A stretch of DNA of 64,000 nt. Source: Candidatus Parcubacteria bacterium. GTDB lineage: Bacteria; Patescibacteriota; Microgenomatia; UBA12405. The first letter of the stretch is position 1; each line of letters opens with the position of its first letter. Below the pieces are notes generated by a model. It ran no database searches, was not told the origin of the DNA, and saw nothing but the letters and a program-made list of their open reading frames with translations. Location: NCBI GenBank assembly GCA_023443725.1, contig JAEZTF010000007.1, positions 1 through 64,000 of the forward strand. The letters are read 5' to 3'. Both the position numbers and the translations under genes were made by a program. Below, one piece after another: positions 7,760-16,769 of the stretch.

Positions 7760-8971
7760 CTAAAATTGGGATGTCAAGTTGTAGATAGGCATTACTACCG
7801 CCACCATCAAAAAAGCTACCCCTAAACCCAATACAATCATTATTAAAGGTTCAATTGCAGAAGTTAAAGATTTTACTGATTGTTCAGCCTCTGTAGCAAA
7901 ATAATCTGCCACCCTTAACAAAACTTCATCTAATTTTCCTGTGGCTTCTCCGGTTGCCACCATTTGATTAACCACTACAGGGAAAATACCAGTTTCTTCA
8001 AATGAATTAGCAATTGAAAAACCTTTTTGAACTCTTTCAGCAATTTGTAAATAAGCCCGATTAAAAACTTCATTTCCTGATACATTAGCCACAATTCTTA
8101 AAGTATCTACTAAAGGAATTCCAGCAGACAACAACATCGACATAGTTCTAATCGTGCTAGCTAATATGTTTCTTTGGTTTAATATTCCTATTATAGGCAA
8201 TTTTATCTTAAAATCATCTATTTTAAACCTAAATTTGTCATTTTTATATCCAATTTTAAATAACAAAAATCCTCCTCCAACTAATACTGGAATAAAAATC
8301 CAAAATTTAGTCATAAAATTAGACATCGACATCATTATCTTTGTTGCTGCTGGCATATCAGCTCCAAAATCTCCATATAAACCAAGCAATTTCGGAATTA
8401 CAAATACCATCATTATTACCACCACGACTAACATACCAATAACCACTATAATCGGATAAATCATTGCCCCTTTTACTTTACTTGAAAATTCATTTTGTTT
8501 TTCTAAAGTATCAGCTAATTTTGATAATATTTCTTCTAATACACCACCTTCTTCTCCGGCATCAATAGAAGCAATATATGCTTCACCAAAAATCTTCTTA
8601 TATTTATTCAAACCATCAGCCAACGATTGTCCTCCTTGTACAGCAGTTAAAACATGATCAAGTATTTCAAACATTAAACTATTTTTAGTCGCTTGATTTT
8701 TTAATAAATTTAAAGCGTCAGTTAGGGCCAATCCTGAATTCATCATAGTCGATAATTGTCGTGTCAAATTTGACACTTGTTTTACTCCGACTTTAGAAAA
8801 TAAATTTCGAGATATTCCTCCAAGCAATGTCTGACTTTCTTCATTTACAGATAGAGGAATTAGACCACCCTCTCTAATAGATTCAATAACTGCTGATTTT
8901 TCAGGTAAATCTACTACTCCTTTGATCAATTTTCCATTCCAGTCTTTAGCTCTATAAACAAATCTCGTCAT
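7760..8971 (-). CDS. pilC: Type IV pilus inner-membrane platform protein PilC
   Basis: 403 residues, GspF/PilC family with two tandem GspF domains (about residues 65-190 and 268-390). Membrane helices include GAMIYPIIVVIGMLVVVVIMMVFVIPKLL and the C-terminal PLIMIVLGLGVAFLMVAVVMPIYNL. The family motif GEEGGVLEEILSKLAD and its second-repeat counterpart GEATGKLDEVLLRVADYF are both intact. It anchors the PilB and PilT motors and the growing pilus. Its ATG overlaps the pilT stop by 4 nt (ATGA). Confidence 0.95.
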   Translation of the reverse strand: MTRFVYRAKDWNGKLIKGVVDLPEKSAVIESIREGGLIPLSVNEESQTLLGGISRNLFSKVGVKQVSNLTRQLSTMMNSGLALTDALNLLKNQATKNSLMFEILDHVLTAVQGGQSLADGLNKYKKIFGEAYIASIDAGEEGGVLEEILSKLADTLEKQNEFSSKVKGAMIYPIIVVIGMLVVVVIMMVFVIPKLLGLYGDFGADMPAATKIMMSMSNFMTKFWIFIPVLVGGGFLLFKIGYKNDKFRFKIDDFKIKLPIIGILNQRNILASTIRTMSMLLSAGIPLVDTLRIVANVSGNEVFNRAYLQIAERVQKGFSIANSFEETGIFPVVVNQMVATGEATGKLDEVLLRVADYFATEAEQSVKSLTSAIEPLIMIVLGLGVAFLMVAVVMPIYNLTSQF

Positions 8972-10038
8972 AATATTTTTTTATTTCTTAACCTATTATT
9001 AAAATCCAACGGATTTGAAGAAAAATTAACTGCTACCTCTTGAGAAATTTTTCCTTCTAAAACTAATTTTGCTAAATAACTATCCAAACTAACCATTCCA
9101 GCCTCTGCACTAGTTTGAATAATATTATCTATCATAAAAGTTTTACCCTCACGAATAATATTCTTAACGGCCGAATTACTCATTAATATCTCAAGTGCCG
9201 GAATCATTCCACCACCAAGTGCTGGCACTAATCTTTGTGATACTACTGCTGTTATTACCGAAGATAATTGAATTTTAATCTGTTCTTTGGCTCCCGACGG
9301 GAATACATCGATGATTCTATCAATTGTTTGAGCCGCAGAGTTGGTATGTAACACTGAAAAAACTAAATGACCAGTTTCAGCAATTGTCAAAGCCGACTGA
9401 ATTGACTCTAAATCTCTCATTTCACCAATAAAAACCACATTTGGATCTTGTCTTAAACAAGATCTCAAAGCTCGACTAAAATCACCAGTATCATTACCCA
9501 ATTCTCTTTGAGAAATAATTGATTTATTAGATTTAATTATATATTCCACCGGATCTTCAATTGTCACAATATGACTATTTCTTGTCTTATTTATTTCATC
9601 CAAAATTGCTGCCACGGTAGTTGATTTACCATGACCAGTCGGACCAGTAACCAAAACAAATCCTTGCTTTAAATTTGCAAAGTTTCTCAATAGATTTGGC
9701 AACTGTAATTCTTCAAAAGAGGGAATTCTAGATGCAATTAACCTCAATGAGCAGGCTAAACTATCTTGTTGGTAATAAATATTAGCCCTAAAACGAGACT
9801 CATCAGTTTCAAAAGAAAAATCTATTTCTTTTAAAGAAGTCAATTCAGCTTTTTTCTTTTCATCAAGCAAAGATTCAATCATTTCTTTTATTAAAGAATC
9901 TTCCATTTGAGTCATATTTGGAGCATTAACCAATTCTCCGTTTAATCTAAATTTAGGTACTACTCCTTTCATTAAGTGAACATCCGAAGTTTTATTAGCT
10001 ACTGCCAGTTTTAAAATTTCTTGTAATTTTGTATGCAT
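8968..10038 (-). CDS. pilT: Pilus retraction ATPase PilT
   Basis: 356 residues. N-terminal PAS-like half with SDVHLMKG, then a RecA-type core: Walker A GPTGHGKST (residues 132-140), Walker B VVFIGEMRD, His box HLVFSVLHTNSAAQTIDRIIDVFP. The motif order and length match PilT, which depolymerises pili. Odd point: the Walker A third variable position is His (GHGKST) where PilT proteins usually have Ser. A PilT next to PilB implies retractable pili. The gene ends in TGA, which shows that UGA is a stop in this organism. Confidence 0.94.
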   Translation of the reverse strand: MHTKLQEILKLAVANKTSDVHLMKGVVPKFRLNGELVNAPNMTQMEDSLIKEMIESLLDEKKKAELTSLKEIDFSFETDESRFRANIYYQQDSLACSLRLIASRIPSFEELQLPNLLRNFANLKQGFVLVTGPTGHGKSTTVAAILDEINKTRNSHIVTIEDPVEYIIKSNKSIISQRELGNDTGDFSRALRSCLRQDPNVVFIGEMRDLESIQSALTIAETGHLVFSVLHTNSAAQTIDRIIDVFPSGAKEQIKIQLSSVITAVVSQRLVPALGGGMIPALEILMSNSAVKNIIREGKTFMIDNIIQTSAEAGMVSLDSYLAKLVLEGKISQEVAVNFSSNPLDFNNRLRNKKIL

Positions 10039-10079
10039 TTTATTTTTTGTTTTACTATTTACTACTAACTAATTACTAA

Positions 10080-11819
10080 TTAATATTGGGCCACTCTAAT
10101 AACTTCATCAATAGTGGTCACTCCTTCTAATACCTTAACGTAACCATCTTGCTTCATTGTTAACATTCCTTCTTCCATAGCTTGTTTTTGTATATCCAAA
10201 GCAGCTGCTTTTTCAATAATTAATTTACTAATTTTTTCTGATATTGGCATTACCTCATATATAGCTATTCTTCCTAAATAACCAGTATTATTACATTTTT
10301 CACAGCCTACAATTTTAGGAATAGTCATAGCCTTACCATCTTTTTTAAATTTATCTTCTAACAAATTATAAACAGGCCCTAAAGTTTTTTTCATATCATC
10401 CATTATTTGTGGCGTCATTTCCATTTCTCCAGCACAGTTTTTGCAAACTCTTCTCAAAACTCTCTGTCCAACCACACAATTTAATGAAGACACTAATAAA
10501 AATGGTTCTGCTCCCATATCTAATAATCTTGGAGGGACTCCAGAAGCATCATTAGTATGTAAAGTTGAAAAAACTAAATGACCAGTCAAAGCCGCATTAA
10601 TAGCCAAATCGGCCGTCTCAGTATCACGAATTTCTCCAACCATTATTACATTTGGATCTTGTCGTAAAAATGATCTTAATGCCGAAGCAAAAGTTAACCC
10701 TGCTTGAGTGTTAACTTGCACCTGGTTTACCCCTTTCATTTGATATTCTACTGGATCTTCAATTGTTACTACATTAACCTTTGTTGTTGCCACAATATCC
10801 AAAATAGAATATAAAGTAGTTGTCTTACCAGAACCAGTTGGTCCACAAACAATAATAATTCCATGTGGTCTTTGAATTGAATTCATTAGGTTCTTCAATG
10901 CTAATCCTCGTAAACCCAAGTCTGGCAATGTTGGTACTTTTTGTGATTTTTGAAGCAAACGCATTACCACTTTCTCTCCATAAGTAGTTGGTAAAGTAGA
11001 AACACGTAAATCCACATCACTCCCATCAACAGAAAAAAAGAAACGACCATCTTGAGGCACGCGCTTCTCATCAATTTTTAAGTTTGACAAAATTTTTATT
11101 CTAGAAACCACGGCATCATGGACATTTCTTGGAAGTAAATATTTTTCCTGTAAAATTCCATCAATTCTATATCTTACTCGAACATTTTCTTCTTGTGGTT
11201 CAACATGTACATCAGAAGCTCTAGACTTAACTGCATACTCCAAAATAGTTGATACAATTTTAGCCACTGGTGCTTCAATAGCAACTTCTTCTTGAACTCT
11301 CTTCATCTCCCGTTCTTCATCTTTTCTTTCATTCAATGCTTTGTTTACCTCAGAAGTAATTTTTTTCTCTCTAATATATTTTTCCCTAACAAAGGCAGAA
11401 ATTTGTTTTTCTGTCGACATCGATACATTTATCTTTAAATTAGTTCTTTTTTCTAAAAATTCTATTGTCTCTAAATCAAGTGGGTTAGCCATGGTCACAA
11501 ACAAAATTTTTTCTTTAGGATCAAAACGATAGGGGACTATATTATACTTTTGAGCCACACTTTCGGGTACTAAATTTAAAGCTTCTGGAGAAAAACCAAT
11601 ATTATCTAAATCCACAAAAGGAACTCTCAAAAAACTTGCTTTTGCTTTTATTAATTCATCTTCTGATACTAACTTTAATTCTTTTATTGCTTCTTCTTCT
11701 GTTTCACCAGTCTTAAGTTGTCGTAAGTTTATTTCTTTAGATTGATCAGAATTGATTAGTTTTAAACCTAACAAAGCTTCAGTTAAGTTCTTATATATTT
11801 TTGGGGCGGCATTATCCAT
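10080..11819 (-). CDS. pilB: Pilus extension ATPase PilB
   Basis: 579 residues. N-terminal MshEN-type domain (about 1-150), linker, then the GspE/PilB core: SDVHVEPQ, Walker A GPTGSGKTT (residues 326-334), Walker B VIMVGEIRDTETAD, His box TGHLVFSTLHTNDA. A zinc-binding tetracysteine follows, CKNC and CEKC, about 55 residues apart, typical of extension rather than retraction ATPases. It is the first gene of the pilus operon. The start lies only 27 nt from the divergent gene at 11847, and the overlapping A/T-rich -10-like boxes between them probably serve both directions. Confidence 0.96.
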   Translation of the reverse strand: MDNAAPKIYKNLTEALLGLKLINSDQSKEINLRQLKTGETEEEAIKELKLVSEDELIKAKASFLRVPFVDLDNIGFSPEALNLVPESVAQKYNIVPYRFDPKEKILFVTMANPLDLETIEFLEKRTNLKINVSMSTEKQISAFVREKYIREKKITSEVNKALNERKDEEREMKRVQEEVAIEAPVAKIVSTILEYAVKSRASDVHVEPQEENVRVRYRIDGILQEKYLLPRNVHDAVVSRIKILSNLKIDEKRVPQDGRFFFSVDGSDVDLRVSTLPTTYGEKVVMRLLQKSQKVPTLPDLGLRGLALKNLMNSIQRPHGIIIVCGPTGSGKTTTLYSILDIVATTKVNVVTIEDPVEYQMKGVNQVQVNTQAGLTFASALRSFLRQDPNVIMVGEIRDTETADLAINAALTGHLVFSTLHTNDASGVPPRLLDMGAEPFLLVSSLNCVVGQRVLRRVCKNCAGEMEMTPQIMDDMKKTLGPVYNLLEDKFKKDGKAMTIPKIVGCEKCNNTGYLGRIAIYEVMPISEKISKLIIEKAAALDIQKQAMEEGMLTMKQDGYVKVLEGVTTIDEVIRVAQY

Positions 11820-11828
11820 AATTGTATA

Positions 11829-11838
11829 TATAATAATA
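11829..11838. promoter_or_regulatory. Overlapping divergent -10 boxes between pilB and the HolB-like gene
   Basis: TATAAT at 11829-11834 on the plus strand is 12 nt before the ATG at 11847. On the minus strand TATTAT can be read at 11838-11833 or 11835-11830, 10-13 nt before the pilB ATG. No convincing -35 boxes were seen. Confidence 0.45.
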
Positions 11839-11846
11839 GTACCAAA

Positions 11847-12488
11847 ATGAAATTATTTCCGTCTACTATAATTGTTTCTCGATCAATTGATCAATCTATT
11901 AATTACACTATTGAAACGTGCCAGTCATTAGGCCATAAATCCATAATAAATAATCCTGATCTTTTTTTGATTAACCAAGAAACAGGTTGGACTATTGATC
12001 TTGTTCGATCATTAAAAAAATTTATTTCCCAAAAACCATTTTGCCACCAAAACAAAGTCGTTATAATATCTCAAGCCGACAATCTTAATATAGAATCACA
12101 AAATGCTCTTTTAAAAACCCTTGAAGAACCAGGAGAGAATAACTATATTTTTTTAATTACTGCTAGACCATCAAAATTATTAAATACTATAACATCACGA
12201 TGTCATTTAATAAAAATTACTAATTTGGACAACAAAAAATCTTCAAAAGAGATTATTAAAATAACTGGAAATTTTCTTAAAGACACCTCAGGGTTAGAAG
12301 AACTTTATAAAAATAAGGACCAAATTCTACCTTTTTTAAAAGAACAATTAGCCTTATTACAACAAGACTTAATTAACAAACCAAGTACAAGAACTAGTCA
12401 AATTATTCAAAGAATTATTAAATCAATTAGTATGATTGAATCAAACGTCGACCCACGTTCAGCCTTAGATTTTGTTTTTTTGGCCTAA
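11847..12488 (+). CDS. DNA polymerase III delta'-like subunit (HolB-like, short)
   Basis: 213 residues. The region NKVVIISQADNLNIESQNALLKTLEEPGENNYIFLIT, followed by ITSRC, is the conserved core of clamp-loader delta'/tau AAA+ proteins, with a sensor-1/SRC motif. The N-terminus lacks a P-loop and the C-terminal collar domain is short, so it is smaller than the ~330-residue E. coli delta'. The likely role is a non-ATPase clamp-loader subunit working with the DnaX encoded at 60399-61925. The start follows a TATAAT box by 12 nt, suggesting a very short or absent leader. Confidence 0.75.
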   Translation: MKLFPSTIIVSRSIDQSINYTIETCQSLGHKSIINNPDLFLINQETGWTIDLVRSLKKFISQKPFCHQNKVVIISQADNLNIESQNALLKTLEEPGENNYIFLITARPSKLLNTITSRCHLIKITNLDNKKSSKEIIKITGNFLKDTSGLEELYKNKDQILPFLKEQLALLQQDLINKPSTRTSQIIQRIIKSISMIESNVDPRSALDFVFLA

Positions 12489-12531
12489 TTTATTTTCCGC
12501 ATTTTCCCCTTAAAAAAAGACTAAAAAGTGT

Positions 12532-12537
12532 TATAAT
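12532..12537 (+). promoter_or_regulatory. -10 box for the Fic gene
   Basis: TATAAT ends 9 nt before the ATG at 12547, leaving room for little or no 5' UTR. No Shine-Dalgarno sequence is present. Confidence 0.55.
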
Positions 12538-12546
12538 GACACTAGA

Positions 12547-13674
12547 ATGTTTTCTCCGTTATTTTCAATCAATAATAAAGTTTTAAAAAATATTGCCATC
12601 ATCGAAGGTGCTAAAGCAATTATCGATGAAGCTCCTTTAATACCTGCTTACGAAAAACAATTTCAACAAGATGCAGTTGTCAGAACGGTCCATTACGGTA
12701 CTAGAATTGAAGGTAACGATTTAACTTTTCAAGAAGTTGCCAAACTTGTTGAAGGTCAAAAAATAACTGCTGGAGAAAGGGACATCCAAGAGGTTATCAA
12801 CTATCGAAATGTTATGAGTTATTTAGAAGAACTTTGGTCTGTTTATGATGCTGGTCTTCCACTTCCAGAAGAAAAATCAATTGATAGTAGCGATAAAAGT
12901 CGACCTTTCTTTTATAGTGAAACCATAATTAAAAAAATTCATTCTTTCACCACCAATAAAATTATTCCAGATAGTGAAGTTGGCAAATATCGTCATCAAC
13001 AAGTAGTTTTAAAAAACACTAAAACCGGCGAGATTGCCCATCGACCTCCAGCCGCAATTGAAGTTCCATATCTTATCGCTGATTTTATTGATTGGATTAA
13101 TTATCCTGAATCTCGCGAAATTCACCCAGCCATTCGTGCTGCTATCTCACAATATATTTTAGTTGCCATTCATCCTTTTATTGAAGGTAATGGTCGTGTT
13201 AGTCGAGCTTTTGCCATGTTACCTCTTTATTCAGAAGGTTATGATATTCGTCGTTTATTTTCTCTAGAAGAATATTTTGATCGAAATGCCGAAGATTACT
13301 ACAATACCCTTCAATTAACTCACCAAAAATCATCTGATATTTTCAAACGAGATATGACCGAATGGATCGAATATTTTACTCAAGCATTAGCTATTGAACT
13401 TTCTCGTGTTAAAGAAAAAGTTCAAAGTCTTTCTCGAGATATTAAACTCAAACAGAAACTTGGTGGTAAACAAGTTCATTTAAGCGAACGACAAATTAAA
13501 CTAGTCGAATATATGCAACAATTTGGTGGATTAAGAATGCCTGATGCTCAACAACTTTTACCCATGGTTAGTGATGACACTATCTGGCGAGATCTCAAAA
13601 AATTAGTTGACGATAAAGTTATCGAAAAACGTGGTTCCACCAAAGGTGCCTACTATTGTCTTGTAAATATCTAA
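12547..13674 (+). CDS. Fic-family protein, class II-type, with C-terminal winged helix
   Basis: 375 residues. The Fic active-site loop HPFIEGNGRVSR starts at His209 and is complete (HPFx[E]GNGRxxR), so AMP-transfer to a protein hydroxyl is expected. Upstream, GTRIEGN (about residues 56-62) matches the inhibitory helix pattern with its regulatory Glu. The last ~70 residues (SERQIKLVEYMQQFGGLRMPDAQQLL) look like a winged-helix domain, common in Fic proteins of this architecture. The substrate is unknown. There is no recognisable antitoxin next to it, and the internal inhibitory Glu makes a separate antitoxin unnecessary. Confidence 0.9.
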   Translation: MFSPLFSINNKVLKNIAIIEGAKAIIDEAPLIPAYEKQFQQDAVVRTVHYGTRIEGNDLTFQEVAKLVEGQKITAGERDIQEVINYRNVMSYLEELWSVYDAGLPLPEEKSIDSSDKSRPFFYSETIIKKIHSFTTNKIIPDSEVGKYRHQQVVLKNTKTGEIAHRPPAAIEVPYLIADFIDWINYPESREIHPAIRAAISQYILVAIHPFIEGNGRVSRAFAMLPLYSEGYDIRRLFSLEEYFDRNAEDYYNTLQLTHQKSSDIFKRDMTEWIEYFTQALAIELSRVKEKVQSLSRDIKLKQKLGGKQVHLSERQIKLVEYMQQFGGLRMPDAQQLLPMVSDDTIWRDLKKLVDDKVIEKRGSTKGAYYCLVNI

Positions 13675-13689
13675 ACAAAAAAATACAAT

Positions 13690-14121
13690 TTGTTAATGCG
13701 TCGGTCAAATCTAAAAAATACCTTTATATTTGTTGTTTTTATTATTATTTCTTATTTAATTACATTCTATTGTTTAGCTCATCCAGATATTATTTTTAGT
13801 TCTATCAGCCTTACTCTTTTTAACTCTCTTTCCAGTCTTATTTTTATTTATCTTTTTAATCACCAAAATTATTTTCCTGCAATTAAAAATATTGAACTAT
13901 CTAATCAGAAAAAACAAAAAAAATATCTTAAAAAATTCCTTAAATTCGGTAAATTTATTGCCACAATTTTAACGGGTTTAATCGGCGGACCAATTTTACT
14001 TTCTCTAAGCGTTAAACTTTTATTTCGACAACATCAATATCGATACACTATTATCGCTAGTATCTTAACTAATATAGTTTTTATCATTATATCCAAGGGT
14101 CTTCTCCAAATAATTTTCTAG
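13690..14121 (+). CDS. Small polytopic membrane protein, unknown function
   Basis: 143 residues with about four hydrophobic segments: TFIFVVFIIISYLITFYCL, LTLFNSLSSLIFIYLF, FIATILTGLIGGPILLSLSVKLL and TIIASILTNIVFIIISKGLL. A Lys-rich cytoplasmic loop (NQKKQKKYLKKFLK) separates the two pairs. It lies 15 nt after the Fic gene and just before ligA. No family recognised. Confidence 0.65.
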   Translation: MLMRRSNLKNTFIFVVFIIISYLITFYCLAHPDIIFSSISLTLFNSLSSLIFIYLFNHQNYFPAIKNIELSNQKKQKKYLKKFLKFGKFIATILTGLIGGPILLSLSVKLLFRQHQYRYTIIASILTNIVFIIISKGLLQIIF

Positions 14122-14132
14122 CCTAAGTAAGC

Positions 14133-14138
14133 TATAAT
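14133..14138 (+). promoter_or_regulatory. -10 box for ligA
   Basis: TATAAT ends 6 nt before the ATG at 14145. A transcript starting 6-8 nt downstream of the box would be essentially leaderless. Confidence 0.6.
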
Positions 14139-14144
14139 CAACTT

Positions 14145-16094
14145 ATGATCACCCTTGATTCTCCTGAATTAAAAAATATTTCTCCTGAAAAACTTGGTGA
14201 GCTATTAATTGAAGCCAAAAAAGCTTATTTCACTACCGATAAACCAATCATGGATGATCACACTTTTGATGTTTTAGAAGATATTCTTCGTCAAAAACTG
14301 CCATATCATCGAATCTTTACTAAAGCCGGCACAACAAAATTTGTCACCGGATTTGATAAAAAAAAGCATCAAATTTCTATGGGATCTCAAAATAAAGTCA
14401 ACACTTTTGACGATTTAGTTCATTATTTTGAATTAAAAAGTGCTGCCGCAGGCAACGTTGATATGCGAAGCATATCTTACGTTGTCCAACCAAAATGTGA
14501 TGGTATTTCTTTAGAGATAGAGTATCAAGATGGAAAACTTGTCGATGCCGTCACTAGAGGAGACGGTAAAACAGGTGATGTAATTACTCAAAATGTCGTC
14601 AAAATGAAAAATTTTGTAATGAATATGCCAAAGGATTTTTCTGGGTCAATTCGTTGCGAGATTGTTATGTTAAATAAAGATTTTGAAAAGTTAAATCAAA
14701 TTTCTACCGAGAAATATTCCAATTCTCGCAATGCCACTTCCGGTATTTCTCAAAGATTAGACGGTCAATATTCAGAATATTGTAGTCTTTACGCTACAGA
14801 TCTACTTTTTTCAAATCAATTAATCGAAAAAGAGTCTGAAAAAATAGATTTTCTAAATAAAAATGGTTTTGTCGGTGTTGAAAGTTTTCATTGTTCTACT
14901 TTTGATGAAATAGAAAATATTTACCAAAAATTTTTATTTAAAAATAGACAAGATTATCCATTTGAAATAGACGGTTTAGTTGTAAAAATAGAAGACTTAA
15001 AAATTCAAACTCAATTAGGAATCAAAAATAATCGCCCTAAAGGTCAAGTTGCTTACAAATTTCCAGCACGTTCAAGTCAAACCAGAATCAACAAAATTGA
15101 TTGGCAAGTCGGACCAATGGGAACAATTACTCCTGTAGCCCAAGTTGACCCCATCGAAGTTTCTGGAGCTGTTATTACATATGCCTCTTTAGCTAATTAC
15201 GATTTAATCAAAGAAAAAGACATTAATATTGATGACATAGTCGAGATTCAAAGAAGGGGAGATGTCATTCCTCATATTGAAAAGGTTATTACCAAAATAA
15301 ATTCTGGCCATGTTTTGGCCCCAACTCATTGTCCTTCATGTAAAACACCATTAGTTATCGATAATAAATTCATTCGTTGTCCTAATATCTCCAAATGCCC
15401 TGATCAAATTTTAGGGTCACTAAGACTTTTTTGTGACACTTTAGAAATAAAAGGTATTTCCGATAAAACCATTGCCAAGCTTTATCAATTAAATTTAATT
15501 AAACTACCTGGTGATTTTTATAATCTCAAAGTAACTGATTTTGAAAATATTGCTGGTTTAGGAAACAAATCTGGCAACAATATTGTTAATGAAATTCAAG
15601 CTAAAAAAAATCTAACTCTTAAACAAGTCTTAGATGCTGCTATTATTCCTAACTTTAGTTCTCAAAGAATTATTCAAATCATCAATGCCGGTTTTGATAC
15701 CCCAAAAAAACTTCTAAATATTACTATAGAACAACTTGAAAGTTTACCCGGTGTTCAAATTACTTTAGCCAAAAAAATCTATCAAGGTATTCAAGACAGA
15801 AAAGATTTTATTGAATCAATATTAAAAAATATTACCTTAAAGTTAACGATTGGTAATCAGAAATCTATCATATCAGGGTTATCATTTGCTATTACTGGAG
15901 ATCTTTCTGTCCCTCGAAAAGTTTTGGAAGAAAAAATAATTTCTCTTGGGGGAAAACTATCTTCATCAGTAACTTCAAATACTGATTATTTGATTACCAA
16001 CGAATTAGAGTCTAGTTCAAGCAAATTCAAAAATGCCAAAAAATTCGGCACAAAAATAATTACAGAAGATGAGTTTAATCATTTAGCAGAATAA
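14145..16094 (+). CDS. ligA: NAD-dependent DNA ligase LigA
   Basis: 649 residues, close to the usual 650-670. The adenylation domain has the catalytic lysine in PKCDG (Lys117) and later motifs VTRGDGKTGDVITQN, EIDGLVVK and KGQVAYKFPA. It is followed by an OB fold (VGPMGTITPVAQVDP), a four-Cys zinc finger (CPSCKTPLV and CPNISKC), a helix-hairpin-helix region and a C-terminal BRCT domain (LSFAITGDLSVPRKVLEEKI). It seals nicks in replication and repair. An in-frame palindrome encodes residues about 103-114 immediately before the catalytic lysine. Confidence 0.97.
   Translation: MITLDSPELKNISPEKLGELLIEAKKAYFTTDKPIMDDHTFDVLEDILRQKLPYHRIFTKAGTTKFVTGFDKKKHQISMGSQNKVNTFDDLVHYFELKSAAAGNVDMRSISYVVQPKCDGISLEIEYQDGKLVDAVTRGDGKTGDVITQNVVKMKNFVMNMPKDFSGSIRCEIVMLNKDFEKLNQISTEKYSNSRNATSGISQRLDGQYSEYCSLYATDLLFSNQLIEKESEKIDFLNKNGFVGVESFHCSTFDEIENIYQKFLFKNRQDYPFEIDGLVVKIEDLKIQTQLGIKNNRPKGQVAYKFPARSSQTRINKIDWQVGPMGTITPVAQVDPIEVSGAVITYASLANYDLIKEKDINIDDIVEIQRRGDVIPHIEKVITKINSGHVLAPTHCPSCKTPLVIDNKFIRCPNISKCPDQILGSLRLFCDTLEIKGISDKTIAKLYQLNLIKLPGDFYNLKVTDFENIAGLGNKSGNNIVNEIQAKKNLTLKQVLDAAIIPNFSSQRIIQIINAGFDTPKKLLNITIEQLESLPGVQITLAKKIYQGIQDRKDFIESILKNITLKLTIGNQKSIISGLSFAITGDLSVPRKVLEEKIISLGGKLSSSVTSNTDYLITNELESSSSKFKNAKKFGTKIITEDEFNHLAE
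14453..14484. repeat. Palindromic element inside ligA
   Basis: The inner hairpin is GATATGC-GAA-GCATATC (14460-14476, perfect). The outer arms are CAACGT (14453-14458) and ACGTTG (14479-14484). It is read in frame as part of GNVDMRSISYVV, just N-terminal to the ligase active site. Confidence 0.6.
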
Positions 16095-16150
16095 CAAATC
16101 GACTGCTAACTGAACTATCAAAAATTATTTTCCCTATCTTTAGGTATATT

Positions 16151-16176
16151 TATATATCAATATATATTGATATATA
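16151..16176. repeat. Perfect 26-nt A/T palindrome between ligA and pth
   Basis: TATATATCAATAT and its exact reverse complement form an uninterrupted palindrome centred at 16163/16164. It is 37 nt upstream of the pth ATG. It may be an operator or cruciform-prone site, but A/T richness makes some palindromy expected. Confidence 0.55.
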
Positions 16177-16213
16177 TCAAATACTATCTATGTCTCAATG
16201 ATAAAATACTTTT

Positions 16214-16768
16214 ATGAAACTCATTTTTGGTTTAGGTAATCCAGATTCAAAATATAAAAACACTCGTCATAACCTTGGGCAGAAAATTATTAAAGAATTC
16301 GTACTTAAGACATATAATCAAAAATTAAGCGTCAAAAAAAATCTTGATTCTGAAACTTTTGAAACAGGTGCAGACCTGCCTGCCGGCAGACAGGGGAGTC
16401 AAAAAATAATTTTTGCTATTTCAACAGGTTTCATGAATAATTCAGGTATTCCAGTTAAAAAAATATCTCAATTTTATAAAATTAATCCATCTGATATCTA
16501 TATTCTCCACGACGATCTTGATTTAGGAGTAGGGGATTACCGTATTCAATTTGATCGAGGTCCAGCTGGTCATAATGGGATTAAATCAATTATTGAAAAT
16601 TTTGGTACTCAACAATTTAATCGTATTCGTATCGGTATTGGTAAGCCTCAAAATAATATTCCAGTAGAAGACTATGTTTTAGAACCTTTTTCAAAAGAAG
16701 AATCGAATATAATAAACTCTCTTACTTCAAAAATTTTTGAAGAAATTAAAAATATTATCAATTCATAA
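16214..16768 (+). CDS. pth: Peptidyl-tRNA hydrolase Pth
   Basis: 184 residues. Family hallmarks: FGLGNPDSKYKNTRHNLG with the catalytic His at residue 19, TGFMNNSG, LHDDLDLGVGDYRI and GPAGHNGIKSII. It recycles peptidyl-tRNAs released early from ribosomes. Residues LPAGRQG in an exposed loop (about residue 56) are encoded by a G+C-rich palindrome (16375-16394) that is absent from ordinary Pth and appears inserted in frame. tRNA-Ala follows 2 nt after the stop, so the two may be co-transcribed. Confidence 0.95.
   Translation: MKLIFGLGNPDSKYKNTRHNLGQKIIKEFVLKTYNQKLSVKKNLDSETFETGADLPAGRQGSQKIIFAISTGFMNNSGIPVKKISQFYKINPSDIYILHDDLDLGVGDYRIQFDRGPAGHNGIKSIIENFGTQQFNRIRIGIGKPQNNIPVEDYVLEPFSKEESNIINSLTSKIFEEIKNIINS
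16375..16394. repeat. GC-rich palindromic element inside pth
   Basis: CCTGCCTGCC and GGCAGACAGG are 10-nt arms with a single mismatch. It is translated in frame as DLPAGRQG. It is related to the tract at 4183-4203 in a prepilin leader. Confidence 0.75.
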
Positions 16769-16769
16769 A

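Noticed and set aside
8968..8971. UGA reassignment (genetic code 25)
   Set aside because: pilT ends at TGA overlapping the pilC start, and conserved proteins end properly at TGA elsewhere, so UGA is a stop.
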